64,000 nt of DNA from Sipunculus nudus (taxonomy: Eukaryota; Annelida; Sipuncula; Golfingiida; Sipunculidae): the NCBI GenBank assembly GCA_026874595.1, contig CM049318.1, positions 39,083,956-39,147,955 on the forward strand, written 5' to 3'. Positions 36,097 to 49,629 of the stretch are shown here, one piece after another; position 1 is the first letter of the stretch; each line of letters begins with the position of its first letter. The notes under the pieces are model-generated. The model made no database searches. It was not told the origin of the DNA and saw only the letters and a program-made list of their open reading frames with translations. Made by a program: the position numbers and the translations under genes.

Positions 36097-37197
36097 TATA
36101 TATAGGAGATATTTTACCTTATGCTTGTTGGTCTCTTGAGGCAGGCAGAAAACACATTGCTAACAGGTGAGAACTTTAAGGATAATTAGTTAACAGTATC
36201 TGAGAGAAAAAAAGTAGTTGGGTGCTATTTAAACCACTGTTGTATCCAGGTTTATTAACACTTTATAAAAGTATTGTATGATATATAATATATAATTGTA
36301 GATCATCAGTTTTCCATTTATAAAGACTGGAATATCCAAGAATAATAGAATATACCATTATTTCTATAATTAGTACATAATTAAATAGTTTGAGCTTGAT
36401 ATAAGGTAAAATCAGCTGGAATTTCAAAAGAAGAATCAATAACAGTCTCAAATGATAAGATTGCTCTTTTTCCAGCATCTTTCCATTTATTGGGTAGGGT
36501 AGGTGTTAGGGAAATTTGATGATCATCGTCTAAAACTTTGATATCTGATCATTGATCAAAGAGTTCAAAACTTAACTCAAGGAGGTTCTAAACATTAGAT
36601 GAAAGACCTGCCTGAACCAACTTTTTTTTATTAAATGTAAAGTTAAAATATTTAATCTGTAGATTTCTTTCTTTATTTTTTGCTATAGAGGTGATAGACT
36701 TTGATCTGAAGCCGATCCTGCTTTTTATTGTGTATTTAAAATCAAATGTTTATGTCATAAACAACCAGTTAGCTGTTTATTTAGTGTATTTTTGTTTTGC
36801 ACCTTACAAAGGGTCTATAGTGCTTGTGATCAATGCCCAGGATTAAAATGTAAGGGGGGGGGGGGCCAGTTTTCTCATACACAGAATTAATTGTATATCT
36901 GAAATACTCCTAAATAGGCATGCTTCTGTTTTCATCACAAGCATTTGAACCTTTGTCTCATTCTTTCATTGCAGCATACAATTAAAAAACTTTAAATTTA
37001 AAATGATTGGAATTCAAATACTTTTTGTGCATTTTTGATTAAGGCTCTTATTATACCAATTCCTTTGCTTTGTGTTTCTTGCATTTGGTTCTCTACTGAA
37101 AGCTTGACCTGACAATAAAATCATTTCAAGGTCGGGATCAATTCTTGTAACATTTCTGTCAGGGTGTTCTCTGTAATCACCTTGTGACAATCAGTCT

Positions 37198-37240
37198 GCC
37201 TGCGGTTTAGGCCATCCTTAAAAAGTTCTGTGTTGGGGCT
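37198..37240 (+). repeat. Inverted repeat pair, left member
   Basis: 'taggccatccttaaaaagtt' then 'ctgtgttggggcta'. It matches the reverse complement of 39490-39535 ('tagccccaacacagaaattt' then 'ttaaggatggcc'). The pair may be the ends of a roughly 2.3-kb element, or two copies of a short dispersed repeat. Confidence 0.6.
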
Positions 37241-37479
37241 AACCCGGCCGGTCGTGATTTTTGGCTGCGGCTGGAATTTTTTTTTGACATATCTGCAAAT
37301 TAATATTTTTATATGATCTGCCGCAAGCACCTGGACCCGTAAAAATCTGCCTTCATGTGCTAGAAAAATAGTCCTTCTATTACATTTTTAGATGCACTTA
37401 ATTTCCATAATGAAAGGTATTACCCAACGTCGCCGATCGTTTAATTTGAGCCCTAACAATTAGTTAGGTTGTGCCTGTA

Positions 37480-38120
37480 TATATACACGTGGAACGATCG
37501 CGAGAGTAGAAAAACTGCCGGGAAACCGCCATCAAATTTTGTTGTTCTGGCGAAACAGGCTGATAAAAAATATTGAGCAATTATAAATGGTTCTTATTTG
37601 ATTTCAAATAAAGCGGAAGCTTACCGCTGTCGCTTGAACTGATTAAATGAAAGTTCTCTCGACATTCATACTGTCAACTGACCAATGTTGGCATTTAAAC
37701 CATGTGACACGTTGATTTGCATAACACGTGCCTGGCCCACGCAAACGTTCTTGTGATTGGCGGAGCGGTCACGCGTCATAGCCAGAGAGCCAATAAGAGG
37801 TCCATAGTAAAAGTTCTCCCCATATGACTTCATTCATCACTATTTTGGCGGGAAAATGTTCACTGACATCGTGTCGCTTATGCTGGTTATAATTTTTCAG
37901 CAACACTCACGGTGGCACCGTGAGTAGGCCTATATCAAGCAAATGAAGCGGGCCTATTTAATGGAATCTGCAACTGACGATGTGTAACGCACGATCTCCA
38001 CAAATCAGATGTTTGGTATTACAAGAATTGCGTGATTTCGTCAGTTCTGTGGCGATCATGACAGGGTTTTGCGAGGTGTCTGACACATCGTTTCTACCGG
38101 CCACAGCTGATCAGAACAGA
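37480..38120. promoter_or_regulatory. CpG-rich promoter-like region with E2F site
   Basis: In AT-rich surroundings this stretch has a palindromic E2F-type site TTTTGGCGGGAAAA (37843-37856), a CACGTG E-box (near 37726), inverted and direct CCAAT boxes (ATTGG near 37756, CCAAT near 37791), and a perfect 10-bp inverted repeat ACTCACGGTG-g-CACCGTGAGT (37905-37925). It may be the promoter of the plus-strand dehydrogenase gene (first coding exon 14 kb away), of an upstream non-coding UNG-A exon, or of an unannotated RNA. Direction is not determined. Confidence 0.35.
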
Positions 38121-39098
38121 CATAACATATAAGCGACTGTATTTTTTTGTGTTTCTTTTTAAATGCCTTTGTAAATTTATTTCATTTTATTAATAGCTTT
38201 TATAATAAACAGATATTTCCTGACCGTACGGCATTACTTGTTTAGACGTAGACGAGATAGAGATCAACATTGCTCGCTAAGTCATTAATTACAGAAAAAT
38301 ACTAGAATATCAGCAAAAGCTGACAAAAGCCCTCCGCCAAAAGAGCAGTATTTATGGGTGGTAACAGTAACAAGTATTCATGTAATATTTGTTCTCACAT
38401 GGATGTATATCTGTACATATGTCTTTTGTTCAAGTTGTGAATTGGAACTAGAGAGGTATGAACTTTGTAAGTCTGGCCCCAGTCTTTGTGAGTCATGCAG
38501 CACTTTCGAGATCATCAAGGCCAATGACCATTCTATATTCCAAAACAATCCATCCAGTGGTTCCTTAGAAATAAGCTCCTAAGTTTTTTTCTATTATAAG
38601 CTCTGTGACCTTGGGTCATCCATCTTGGAACTTGACCGAGATTTTGTTGATATGTATCAGCACCAAAGAAATGAAATTTCTGTGTTGAATACTTTTGGAG
38701 ATATCCTCCTCACATGGTAAATGTTAACACACGCCGGTTATTTTCTATAATTCGCACTAAAACGTCGAGAAATAAGTCAAGGTCACCCATCTTCGAACTT
38801 GACCAAGATCTTGTTTGTATATACATCAACACCGAAGAAATAAAATTCCTAATCAGGGTACCGACATCCAATATATGGGTTCATCTTTCAAAAAGTACAG
38901 TTTTACATATATTTATATAAACATTTTATATATTCTACTACCTTATTAGGCATTGACTATTACTAAAGTGTTCATTTATTACCGTCCTTCTTAATTATAC
39001 CTATTCACTTGCAAAGGAAATCTCAAACTGCACTCATTTCTACAATTCTGGCACTTGCATACAACACAAAATAAAATTGTCTGCAAATCCAGAACAAG

Positions 39099-39270
39099 GC
39101 TTACAGGCCTAATGCGAACCTGTGCAATGGGATATACATCAGTTATAATGCTTCCATGATAACATGCTTGACCATTATTGGAAAAGTACTTGATAATTTT
39201 TCAAATACGTGAATGTTTGACATGTACATGTTCAAAGCATGAACTAAAACATTTTAAACCCAAGTACAGG
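39099..39270 (+). repeat. Dispersed repeat family F, copy 2
   Basis: Counterpart of 23346-23490. It shares the roughly 55-bp head including 'cctgtgcaatgggatataca' and the tail 'aaacccaagtacagg'. Confidence 0.8.
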
Positions 39271-39489
39271 ATTTTAAGCCTGTAATAAAACACAAAATCT
39301 GTTCAGAGATACCTTGTTGTGCATGTTTCAATGGTATCGAGGCAAGGAATGAATTGAGTACGGGTATGTTATTTGACATAAACCTCGCATATACTAATAT
39401 CCGGTAAAAAAAGGTGAAGTAAACTCCAGATCCTCCTTTAAAAAAAATATTTTTTTCCTCCCTACCTGATGACTTTTTTTGGACCAATG

Positions 39490-39535
39490 ATAGCCCCAAC
39501 ACAGAAATTTTTAAGGATGGCCTTATTCTGATAGC
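39490..39535 (-). repeat. Inverted repeat pair, right member
   Basis: Reverse complement of 37198-37240 (see there). It overlaps the minus-strand frame 39254-39613, which is therefore partly repeat-derived. Confidence 0.6.
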
Positions 39536-42500
39536 ATCAGTCTGTGCTGATATCAGAAGCGCTGAAATGTTTATGTGGTTAGCTACCAGGAATTGTTGTC
39601 TGATGGGCTTCAATTTTAGCTCCAGTACAATTACGTCAGTCTCCTGAGCATAAGCTTGTACCCTGTCTTCAAGTCAGTCAAGTCATTGTGTTATCCTATT
39701 CCTTTTGTTAACATGTGCCACAACTGTTATATGCTTTAATATAATGTTATCCATCAGCATTTTTTGTCTATCAGCTCCTGTGGACAGACATTGTCATTAT
39801 CAACTCATCACTTAAGGAGTTGCTAGGAGGGGAATCCTAGATTTTATCTCAACTAGACAGCTAGACGAGCTAACATCTCCTTTCTTTCATTGCTCCACTA
39901 AAAAATATTTGCTTTTTTTTGTCAAATCAGAATTGCTGCTGTTTTGCATTGTTCTAAGATAAGAAGACTTTATAATTAAGAAAAAGACTTTCAGCAAAGA
40001 TCCAAGATTTTATGTTGATAAATGGCATCTTGAAACCCCTTTTCTTATTTCTCATTCTGATTACCCTTAAAATTACTTCAAACTTTCACAATATTGTCAG
40101 CATTGTTTTACATAATCAAGACATGACTTTATTCAGTGGATTTTAAGGATTTGCAGTATGTTTATGTTTAGTATCCTGCTTGATAGTCACGTATAAATAT
40201 TGCTTCATTTGATTTGGTCACTGCAGTGCTTATAACTGTATACAGGTCCGAGAACCTGTATTGATCTGTGTACATAAAGTCAGGTGGCAGCATTGAATCC
40301 AGAACAACATCATAATAACATGTCAAACACACTTCATTGATCGGTTATTATTGTATGGTTTACAGATTTCCCGTATTGGAGTCCAGGGATTTATGTACAG
40401 GCCCCTTGCATTGTGTTGAGTTCATTTACTGTACATATGTATATAGGGGCTCTAGATTCATGGGATTACTAGACCTTTTATGTATGTATAAAACCACAAA
40501 GGAGCAAAGAGTATTACCTAACAGGCTTTGAAAGAACAGTTTCATAGTTTATATCCAGCAGGGCCTGTGAGTATAGAATACCACAAGTCCACCCCAGGCA
40601 GCAACTATAGCACATCATTTTAATGAACATTTATTGTTCCAGCTGATTGAGTACAGCCAAAGCAACTTTTCTGTTTGATACATACCAGGGTCTACCTTAA
40701 TCAGGTCCATGCCTGTATGTCAGCCTTTTGGTTCCTAATAATATGAACTCCTGCCCTGTTTACCTCATTGAATTGAAGTACCAGTATTGAAGAAGCATGA
40801 AAATGGTATAACCAGAATCGATTTATGTATCATGATAGTTAAATATTTCATTTAATTTATTTAATACTTTGATCATTAATGGGAGGTTCAAATGAATTGT
40901 GTTGTTCACCGAGTATAGGTAGTTTAGTGTGGTACTTTCACTGAGTTTTCATATTAATGTTTTGGACCAGTCCTATTGCCTTGGTTTGTTTTTGTGTGTT
41001 CTGGTGATGCATTCGCTGGTAGAATAAGGGATAATTCTCTTACATTGGATTGAATTTATTTAATTGAATTTGAATGAAAAAAGGTAAAAAAAATATAACA
41101 TTCTGAGTTATGTAATTAAACTCCTTAACAATTGAGCAGAACTGATAATTTTTCTGAAGGAATGAAATGCATTTTTGCTTCATAAATTGAGCTCAGCATT
41201 ATAAATAACATCAAGCATGCAGCACAGTTTTCGAGACCGACGTGCTCAATAGATGCTTCCCCCTCATCTTTTTTATATATATATAATCTGAATTTATATG
41301 ATGTGCGGTATTAAACTAACACTCCATACTGCACCCAGCAGTGCAGCTGACTGGGGAGGCCCTGGTTGGAGATGGTTCATCCCCAGGCTTTCATTACATA
41401 AGAGGAAGTGTGAGGGGAAACAGCAGACTGATGGGAACTGTTAACATATATACCAACAATATGTACAAAACTTGCTGGTCCTCTATATCGGGTTTATAAT
41501 CTGATGAATGTGTAGATAAGAATGCCAGGGGTGTGACAGGGTTGGAAATTTCAGTACTGTAGGAGATGCAGGGGTTGATATTTTAGTTAGTATATTAAAT
41601 ATATAATAAGGCTGTGACAGTGCATTTTATTATCAAAGCCAGTCATTATTCAATCAAAATGGATGTTTTCAGTTTAGCCTCTATCCTTGACAAGTTAAAA
41701 GCCCAGCAATTGATCTGCAGGTCACTGTTCTGTGCTTTAACCACTGCTGAAATTAGGTGCACTCGTTGCAATATGTAACCTCTCTGTCTCCAATAATTTG
41801 ATACAGCGGTACAGTAGTTCATAATAAAACTGCATGTATAATTGGCAATGAAAAATCATTGCTTCCAAGATAACTTGGTTAATTGATTTTACTGTATAAA
41901 GAACGGTATATGAACTTCAAAGTTGTTGACCTTAAAACAATCAGTAAAACATACCAGCTTGCATTAGGGTTCAGTTGATCAAACCATATTTTCTGCTTTT
42001 AGCTGGCCTGTATTAACAAAAAACTATTTAACAAACCCTTGGTCACAGGCCTAGGTCACATGTACTTTCAAACCTTAGCTGGCCTCGTGAAAATAGTTCC
42101 AATGTGTGATGAATCATTTGCCAAGATGGTTATGTAACCAAATTCATTCAGTAGAATAGATTTTAAAATTTGCTCTCTAGGCCACATTGGTTTGGCCTGA
42201 ACTGTTTACTCATTTAGGTGCATTTGTACTTTGGATTGTTGTTTGGGAATATAAAAGGAAGCAAGTTTTTTTTATTCAGTTATGCCAATCATCCAAATTC
42301 CTCTGTGTGAGTGTACATAGCTAAATACAGGATTATAATCTGAATATATCCAGGATAAATGGTCTATCATCTATATCATGTTAGGTTCTTTTTACAAGTA
42401 AAGCATGACCAGCAATGCTGCCCAAATTATGCACCATGTATGTAACATAACTGATAAGCAAACCCCAAAGATTTTGCCCTAATGCTACATAAAATGTGTT

Positions 42501-45500
42501 GAAAAATCAACTTATACTAAGTAGTTAAGAGTAAACCTCTGTAATGAGCAGAAACTGATTTTTGTCAGACTGGTATACCCAATTGTTCAACTTGAAATGC
42601 TGTGTCCAGATCATAAGCTAAAGCAAGTATAAATCCCTGTGAAATTAAGTGATTAATGTATTAATTAATTATTGACTAATTATGATCTAGGCCAACCCAC
42701 TCTAATGTCAAAATCTGCCCCTTTGTTTTTGATTTAATGGTTTTGTTGGTGAATGTTTAATGAATCATGATACATTAATATAAAACTTGCAGTCATAGGT
42801 GAATTAAGAAAACCTAAAGAACCTTCCTTAAAATAGACCTGTCCTTGAAATACAAAAAAATGTTGTTTAGTTAGTATAACATGCTCACACAATTTTTGAA
42901 ACAGTTTGGCTGTTATTGGGGGAGAAATCCTTTCATATATGAATATAGCCTGGATGCAAACCTGTGCTTTAAACTTGTGATTAGAACCACTGTGTACAAG
43001 AGGTAGAGCCAACAAGGCATGTTTTTGATAACCAGCATATAATTCTCTTTAAAATATCATGCATTTCAAGGAAGTTTTTAAAAACTCATTTTCCAGGGCA
43101 CAAAATACCTGCATAATTTGAAATTTGATTGCTATGCATGTCAGGCTTTTACCTTAAACATGATAGCTTCTAGCTTGCTGTGTTGTTAAACTGGCAAACA
43201 TTTGAGATTTAAGGAGTACCTTATCCTATTTTGAATAAGAAAAAAATTGAATCAGGGAAAGTAGAATAACATGAAACTTTAGTGAATAACTTGGAAAAAC
43301 CATGCTGTCTTTAACAGATCAATCTGGTTATGCAGGAGCAGTTCTCTTACATAATGTATACCTGGATTGTTGCATATAAATTTGTATTAATGAGTAATAG
43401 CTTTTTGACGAACCAGGGAACTATGACCCTTGACCTATTCATTCATGAGACAATTTTGCCAGGCAACCGCACAAAACTCATTAGCCGTTTGTCTTCCCGA
43501 CCAAGGCAGGTGAACAGATATATCTACGTATGAGAAAACTGTCGTAAAATAGCAATGGTCCATGCGGCAAGACCAGAGACTTCCATTCAGCTGGTGGATT
43601 TACTGGCGATTAGATCACAGGGAACAGTGTATGGGGTGAGCCCCCGTGCAGGAAGTCATCAGGAAATATACAAAGAAAAACTTTTTGTGACGATATAGAC
43701 TTGTGGATATTGATTGCCGTAATAATTTGAGACCAAATGGTGCCTGACGATGTAACGTAATGTTGAAATCAATAACAACTGCATGCGGGGCTGTCGTTGA
43801 TGAATCAGAGGCTGAGTCATGCTGGAGCAGTGCTGCCAATCACAGTCTCTGGTCAGCCACCAGCCAGTCTCTGTGGTGGTTGTGTGGGATCGCTGGAATG
43901 CTGCATGTGACAGCACATGCTGCTTTCTCATCCCTGTGTACCACATCAGAATTCGGGGGGGGGGGGGGGAAGGGGGGGGGGGAGGGGATACTGAATATGC
44001 CATGTTAGATTTTTTGTAGGCAGCCATACGATTTTTCACAATTTTTTTTTTATTTCAGACAAACATGGGGAGACTACATATTAAATTATAATTCCAATAT
44101 TTCTGCATTGTGGCATTATGACTGTTGCATCAAGAAACAGCAATACTGATATTTAATCAGGAGTTATTTCCAGTGATGAAAAATATCACATATTTCTTCA
44201 TCTCCCTTCAGCAATACCTCACCAAAACAGCTTGCCAGTTGGAATGGCTAATTTTATGTCTACCATTCCAAATTTTACCAAAACACTTTGTTTTCTGCTT
44301 TGAACACTTATAAGAGGTCATTGAGCATCAAATATATATATATATATATCACAGATATATCATAAAAGACACAGATCTAGGAATTCTGTAAGAGACTTCC
44401 TCTCTAAAATGAGGTCAACATCTTCTGGGGGGGGGGGGGGTGATAAAAGGTAAAGTGTCTCATGGTTGCACTTTGGGGTTAAATCCCCTCACTGCTCTTG
44501 ATCTGCCCAGACATGATATTTAGTCATTAATTACCTGACTATTACTTACTGCCTAGATTTTGTAGATAATCAAAATTTTACTAAACCATGGTATATAAAA
44601 AAATAACTATCCCAATGTTTATAGAAAATAATGATAACTGTCAATTTACAGAGAGTGATATATTTGACACTGATATTTAAGTATTATAAGTCATAAAGTA
44701 TATGTTAGAGGAACCTCTGAGTTAGTAAAAATAAAAAAAAACTTGTCAGTGAGATATAACTACTGTAAAGTTTGAGGGACAAAGTTTATCTTGACAAGTT
44801 GGTTTTAAGTAGGTTTAACTAACATTTTGTAGTTTGTACTACACATCTGGCAGTCGGGCTTCATTTTGATAAGTACCAGTGACTTACAGTATTATGTCAT
44901 TACTACTGCATGCGGCCAGTTGCAGATGTACACTGCCTCCAGCATTGTGCTTGTCCTCTTCATTTCCGTACCACAAGTTGTGACATAAGCATTATGTTGT
45001 TAATTCATTGTAGGCCGCTTGTTGGATGTACATTATGTTGGCAGTGGGTCAAACCATGCATAGTTACAACTACATTTTTTATGAGTGACTGGAGTTTTAC
45101 ATCAATAATTCATTGTATAATAAGCTGGGTTGAAATTATACATGGCCTCTATCACCTCAGGAGCTCTGTGCTGTGAGTTATCCTGTAGGGTGTGAGGGTA
45201 ACAGTGTACAATTTATCACCTCTGTAAGGGAGTTTTACATTGTCATGAGTTTTTGTTTGTTGTTTGACTGTCAGCAGAACCTTTCATAAAGCAAGTATTG
45301 CTTAAGTCTCTGAATATCATGGGACAAACACATTTGATATTCTTGGAACCTTTTTTCTCTTGTATTATGAATCCTAAAAAGGATTTACAATTGGGTTTTT
45401 AGTTGGGATTATTTATCAGCAGGTCAGGTTTATATATATATTTGGTATTATGTTATATTATCTATTGCTATAAATGTTGAGATAACTCATTTATGATACT

Positions 45501-47145
45501 ACACATGAATAAGCTGTATTAATATTAAGATTTCTGGCCCATATTATGCTTTTTCCTTGCAAAGGTATATCCAGTTAACCTTTTAATATCATTAATAGGT
45601 TTTTTAACCGTAAAGTTGAAAGGTGATTAGTATGCTTCAGGATATCTTTGTCATCCCAAAGTGACCATTATGTGTTACTTGTAGAGGCATGGATAAAAAC
45701 ATTCTGCCCACAAAGATGGATGAAACTAGAAAGCACTCAGAAACTGCCACTATACCTCTGCCAGCATTCAGGATAACCATAATTCAAATATAACTGGGAT
45801 CTTGATATACCTGTGGTTCCTGCTGTATAAGCACAAGAAATAAAAGCAAAGATAGAGGTAGCACTGTTTACCAGCTTGATGGTTGCATCCCAGGTCAGTT
45901 CTGCCTGCAAGAACAAAGGCAGCTTCAGTACGTTGATGCCTGTTCAAATTGACAGCAGTAAATCTATTTTCCCCTTTTGGAAATTTACTCTTCGATTCCC
46001 CTTATACTAGTGATTGTAGATAGTCTCAATTAACCTATCCATTAAAATCCTTTAACAAAATATGTAACCTAGAATACCCCAAAAATGTATGAATATTCCA
46101 ACTGAAACTGTTTCCCTAATCCTCCACAGAATGTTTCCAAAATTTGTAAACTTTAGTTAACAGAAAAACCAACCAACAGTGAAAAAGCAATGCCAAGCAG
46201 ACATATATAAAAAAAAATTTTGCTTGATCAGATCAAGGAAATTGCTGGTGATCAAGATAACATGGAAACCAGGAAACTTCATAAATATTTGGAAAGAGTT
46301 TATAAAAGCTGCTCAGTTTGCAATCATGACTTCTAAGCCCTCAAATTTACACATTCAGTTTTTTCCATGTACCTAAGGACGACCAAAAAGAATATCAATC
46401 AGCAGTCGATCACTGTGTTTTTTATCAAATTTAATTGTGATTATTAAGTCACATCAGGTTATATTAGTGTTAACCAGTGCAGCTCGTTTTACTTTCAAAT
46501 TCCAGTTTATAAATGTTACCTGGAAGGTGACTATTTAACATAGTCTTAACAAGTGTACATCAGATTTCTACTGTAAACTAGACCCATTTCAAACTGAACT
46601 GGGTTCCAGTGTACCCTGTGACATGCTTGTATACTTTCTGCATTTTCTGTATTATCAGGTACATAAGAATTTGATTGTGTATTTTCAGGCCTTGGTTCCC
46701 AGGACTTTGTTTGTTGTGGCTTTAACAGTCTGATAATTTATCAGGTTACACATTGTTTCTCTCATTGCAGCACCCCCAGAAAAAAAAACAGAAATATGAA
46801 GGATTTATGCTGAACCCTTTGGAATTTTATTTTTTTTTACTGAATTTAATGCAAGTTGCATTGTTTTGGTTATTTTTCTACCCTTAGTGTACTTTTAGTG
46901 CTGAGCTTGTAGAACTTTCATAAGATCCCCTCTCAGACCTAGAACTAGGCAGTAAATATCTGTGCATCTAGATATTAATTTATTTTATTAAAGGACAACC
47001 TTAAACTTTTGGCCCAAGGTGAAGTTCATGTTTATGTTCCACACTGAAACTGGCCACCTGGATGGGTTGTTTGTTTGTACTTTAAGCTTCCCTGTTGCCA
47101 ACATCAGGGTTGTTGAACCTTTCGCCTTGGCTTTCTGTGAGTTTG

Positions 47146-47580
47146 TGTCTGGACAACTTAAACCTTGTGCCTAGGGTAGCTATGGGTTTTTTGGAACAAC
47201 CTGAACCTGGCACCTAGGGTGGTTGTTGGTGTGTCAGGACAACTTGAACCTGGCACCTGGGTTGGCTGAGGGTCTGTGTAAACCTGAACCTGGCACCTGG
47301 GGTGGCTGTGGCCGTGTCAGGACAACTTGAACCTGGCATTTGGGGTGGCTGTGGGTGTCAAAACAACCTGAACCTGGCACCTGGGTTGGCTGAGGGTCTG
47401 TGAAAGAACAACCTGAACCTGGCACCTGAGGTGGCCGAGGGTGTGTCAGGACAACTTGAACCTTGCACGGTGGGGGGGGGGGGGGGTGCTGTTGGTGTGT
47501 CAGGATAACCTGAACCTGGCACCTGATTGGCTGACGGTCTGTGTAAGAACAATCTGAACCTGGAATTTGGGTACATTCTT
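47146..47580 (+). repeat. 45-bp minisatellite, block 1
   Basis: Tandem units of the type 'ggacaacctgaacctggcac' followed by 'ctggggtggctgtgggtgtgtca'. Unit length is about 45 bp with indels. A G tract interrupts it near 47470. The minus-strand frames at 47234-47425 and 47358-47576 are translations of the repeat. Confidence 0.92.
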
Positions 47581-48002
47581 TACATCGGGCTTTACCTGTA
47601 TACCTTCAACCAATATCGTAAGCGCTGTTTGTTCTGACCGTGAATCCTGAATCTCTTCACCAGAGGGGAGCAATGTACTTTGGTCCAGTCAGATGAGACC
47701 CTGTGCTGGAAGACAAAATAGTTTACCAGCCAAGCGAGGAATACACAGAGCTAGTGTTGTTCATTTTGTCTTGAGTGACAGTTCATCGCCCCAGCAGCCA
47801 TTTGAACAGGCATCAGGCTCAGAGAGAATGGCCTTACACCTGGTTTCTGGGTGGAGCCTGATGCCTGTCAAGTGTTAGACAGCATTTGGTTGGCTGCTAT
47901 TCACAACAGCAGTCTTTCAGCAGACAGGCTTACCAACAGGTGTTTTAAAAGCATCATAAACGGTCAAAGCAGGCAGCTGGAAAATCAGTAGCTACCTCAG
48001 GA
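47581..48002. other. Non-repetitive spacer between the minisatellite blocks
   Basis: About 420 bp without the 45-bp unit. It holds short frames only, and no similarity is recognised. It may be an insertion into a once continuous array. Confidence 0.5.
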
Positions 48003-48850
48003 GTGTAGCACCTGGGTTGGTTGAGGGTCTGTGTAAGAACAACCTGAACCTGGACCTGGGTTGGCTGTGGGTGTGTCAGGACAATCTGAACCTGGAACCT
48101 TGGAAAGGGGGGGGGGGGAGGGGATGAGGGTCTGTGTAGGAACAACCTGAACCTGGCACCTGGGATAGCTGTGGATGTGTAAGGACAATTTGAACCTGAC
48201 ACCTGGGGTGGCTAAGGGTGTGTGGAAGGGCAACTTGAACCTGGCACCTGGGATGGCTGTGTGTGCGGACAACCTGAACCTGGCACCTGGGATAGCTGTG
48301 GATGTGTAAGGACAATTTGAACCTGACACCCGGGGTGGCTGAGGGTCTGTGTAAGGGCAACTTGAACCTGGCACCTGGGATGGCTGTGTGTCCGGACAAC
48401 CTGAACCAGGCATCTGGGGTGGCTGTGTCAGGACAACCTGAACCTTGAACCTGGCACCTTGGGTGGCTGTGGGTGTATGTCAGGCCAACCTGAACCTGGC
48501 ACCTATGGTGGCTGTGGGTGTGTGTCAGGACAACCTGTACCTGGCACTTTGGGTGACTGGTGGTCTGTTAATGGACCACCTGAACCTGGAACCTGGGGTG
48601 TCTGGGGGTGTGTGTCAAGACAACTTCAGCCTGATGTGAGGGGTAGTTGTCAATGTGTTTTAGGACAACCTGAACATGTCACTTGTGGTGGATGTGGATT
48701 TGTGTTAGGAATACTTGAATTTGTCATCCAGGATGGCAGTCAGTTTGTGACAGGACAACGTGGACCGGGCGCCTTGGGTGGCTGTGGGTCTGTGTATGGA
48801 CAACTTGAACCTGGCGCCTGGGGTGGCTTCAGGTCTGTGTCTGGACAACA
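48003..48850 (+). repeat. 45-bp minisatellite, block 2
   Basis: The same units as block 1. In the right half they are regular 45-mers (for example from 48482). Because 45 is a multiple of three, the repeat keeps frames open on both strands (191 codons plus, 138 codons minus), with degenerate Gly/Val/Cys-rich or Pro/Cys-rich output. I regard these frames as by-products. Confidence 0.92.
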
Positions 48851-49621
48851 GTCATCAGGAGGTTTGCTGGTCGTTTATTCCTGTAGCATCAGGAAAAGCA
48901 CAGAAGAACATGCTATCTATCGATTCAGCTTGAGCCCAGGCGCCAGTCAGACTGCCGTGAGCCGGGCTTTGATCAATAATTACTACCTTATTCCGGACAT
49001 GGCATGGGGCTGTGCATGTAACTGCTACATTTAAATCAGGCTTCATATTACCTGTTTATATAATATTGTCATTGTTCTATATCATAAATTATTTAACTTT
49101 AATATGATCTGATTTTCACCCATTTAGGAGCCGCAGCCCACATATCTAGCATATGGTTGGTCTATTCCCAGAAGACTTAGCACAGTCTGGCTTCACTAAG
49201 TCAGTATGTGAAGCAATATTCTTTTCCTGTTTTTTACAACTTTTCTTTGGTTCATCCCTTATTCTGACTATCTCTGGCTTACAGGTATTCCAACATCTTA
49301 TTGCAGTCTCTTAGTCTTTTAAATTTCATCAGCACTTTGCATTTAGAAAATAAATCTTGTGAAATCCTCTTGGACATTAATGTTATCCCCGCACTCAAGG
49401 CCAGAGCACTTACTTAAATTATATTTTAACACTATCTTTCATCATATTCATTAAAAGTGTGAACTGTATACCTTTCCATCTTTGTAGAGCTGTTAATAAT
49501 TGAAAAGTCTCAGAAAGTGATATAGACAACAGTTCAATCAGATTATATAACTTTTTTCAAAGTCAATAAAATTATCCTGTGGCAATAAATGTCCCATTTT
49601 TATTCTGTTTTGCATGTTGGG
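48851..49621. other. Gene-free stretch
   Basis: AT-rich, with no exon or named repeat recognised. Confidence 0.4.
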
Positions 49622-49629
49622 TCTCTATA

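Larger units (their letters stand above)
31640..37480. other. Intergenic or upstream region, AT-rich
   Basis: No supported gene. The plus frames at 31911-32177, 33621-33842 and 33935-34141 lack recognisable similarity. One weak integrase-like fragment at 35940-36096 is listed separately. The 37198-37236 repeat end is also listed. Confidence 0.4.
38130..47145. other. Gene-free stretch of about 9 kb
   Basis: No exon is supported. It contains a diverged 'caaggtcacccatcttgaact'-type duplicate at about 38600-38880, family F copy 2 and the right member of the inverted pair (listed), G-tracts at 43957-43985 and 44429-44441, and a TA run near 44333. The frames at 39254-39613 (119 codons) and 43659-44039 (126 codons) show no family features; the second runs through a G tract. 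Confidence 0.4.

Noticed and set aside
39254-39613. 119-codon minus-strand frame
   Set aside because: It overlaps an inverted-repeat member and family F sequence, with no recognisable domain or splice support.
47997-48413. 138-codon minus-strand Pro/Cys-rich frame
   Set aside because: Antisense translation of the same 45-bp minisatellite.
48459-49034. 191-codon plus-strand open frame
   Set aside because: It is mostly a translation of the 45-bp minisatellite, whose period preserves frame. There is no domain, and the C-terminal part is not conserved in any way I recognise.
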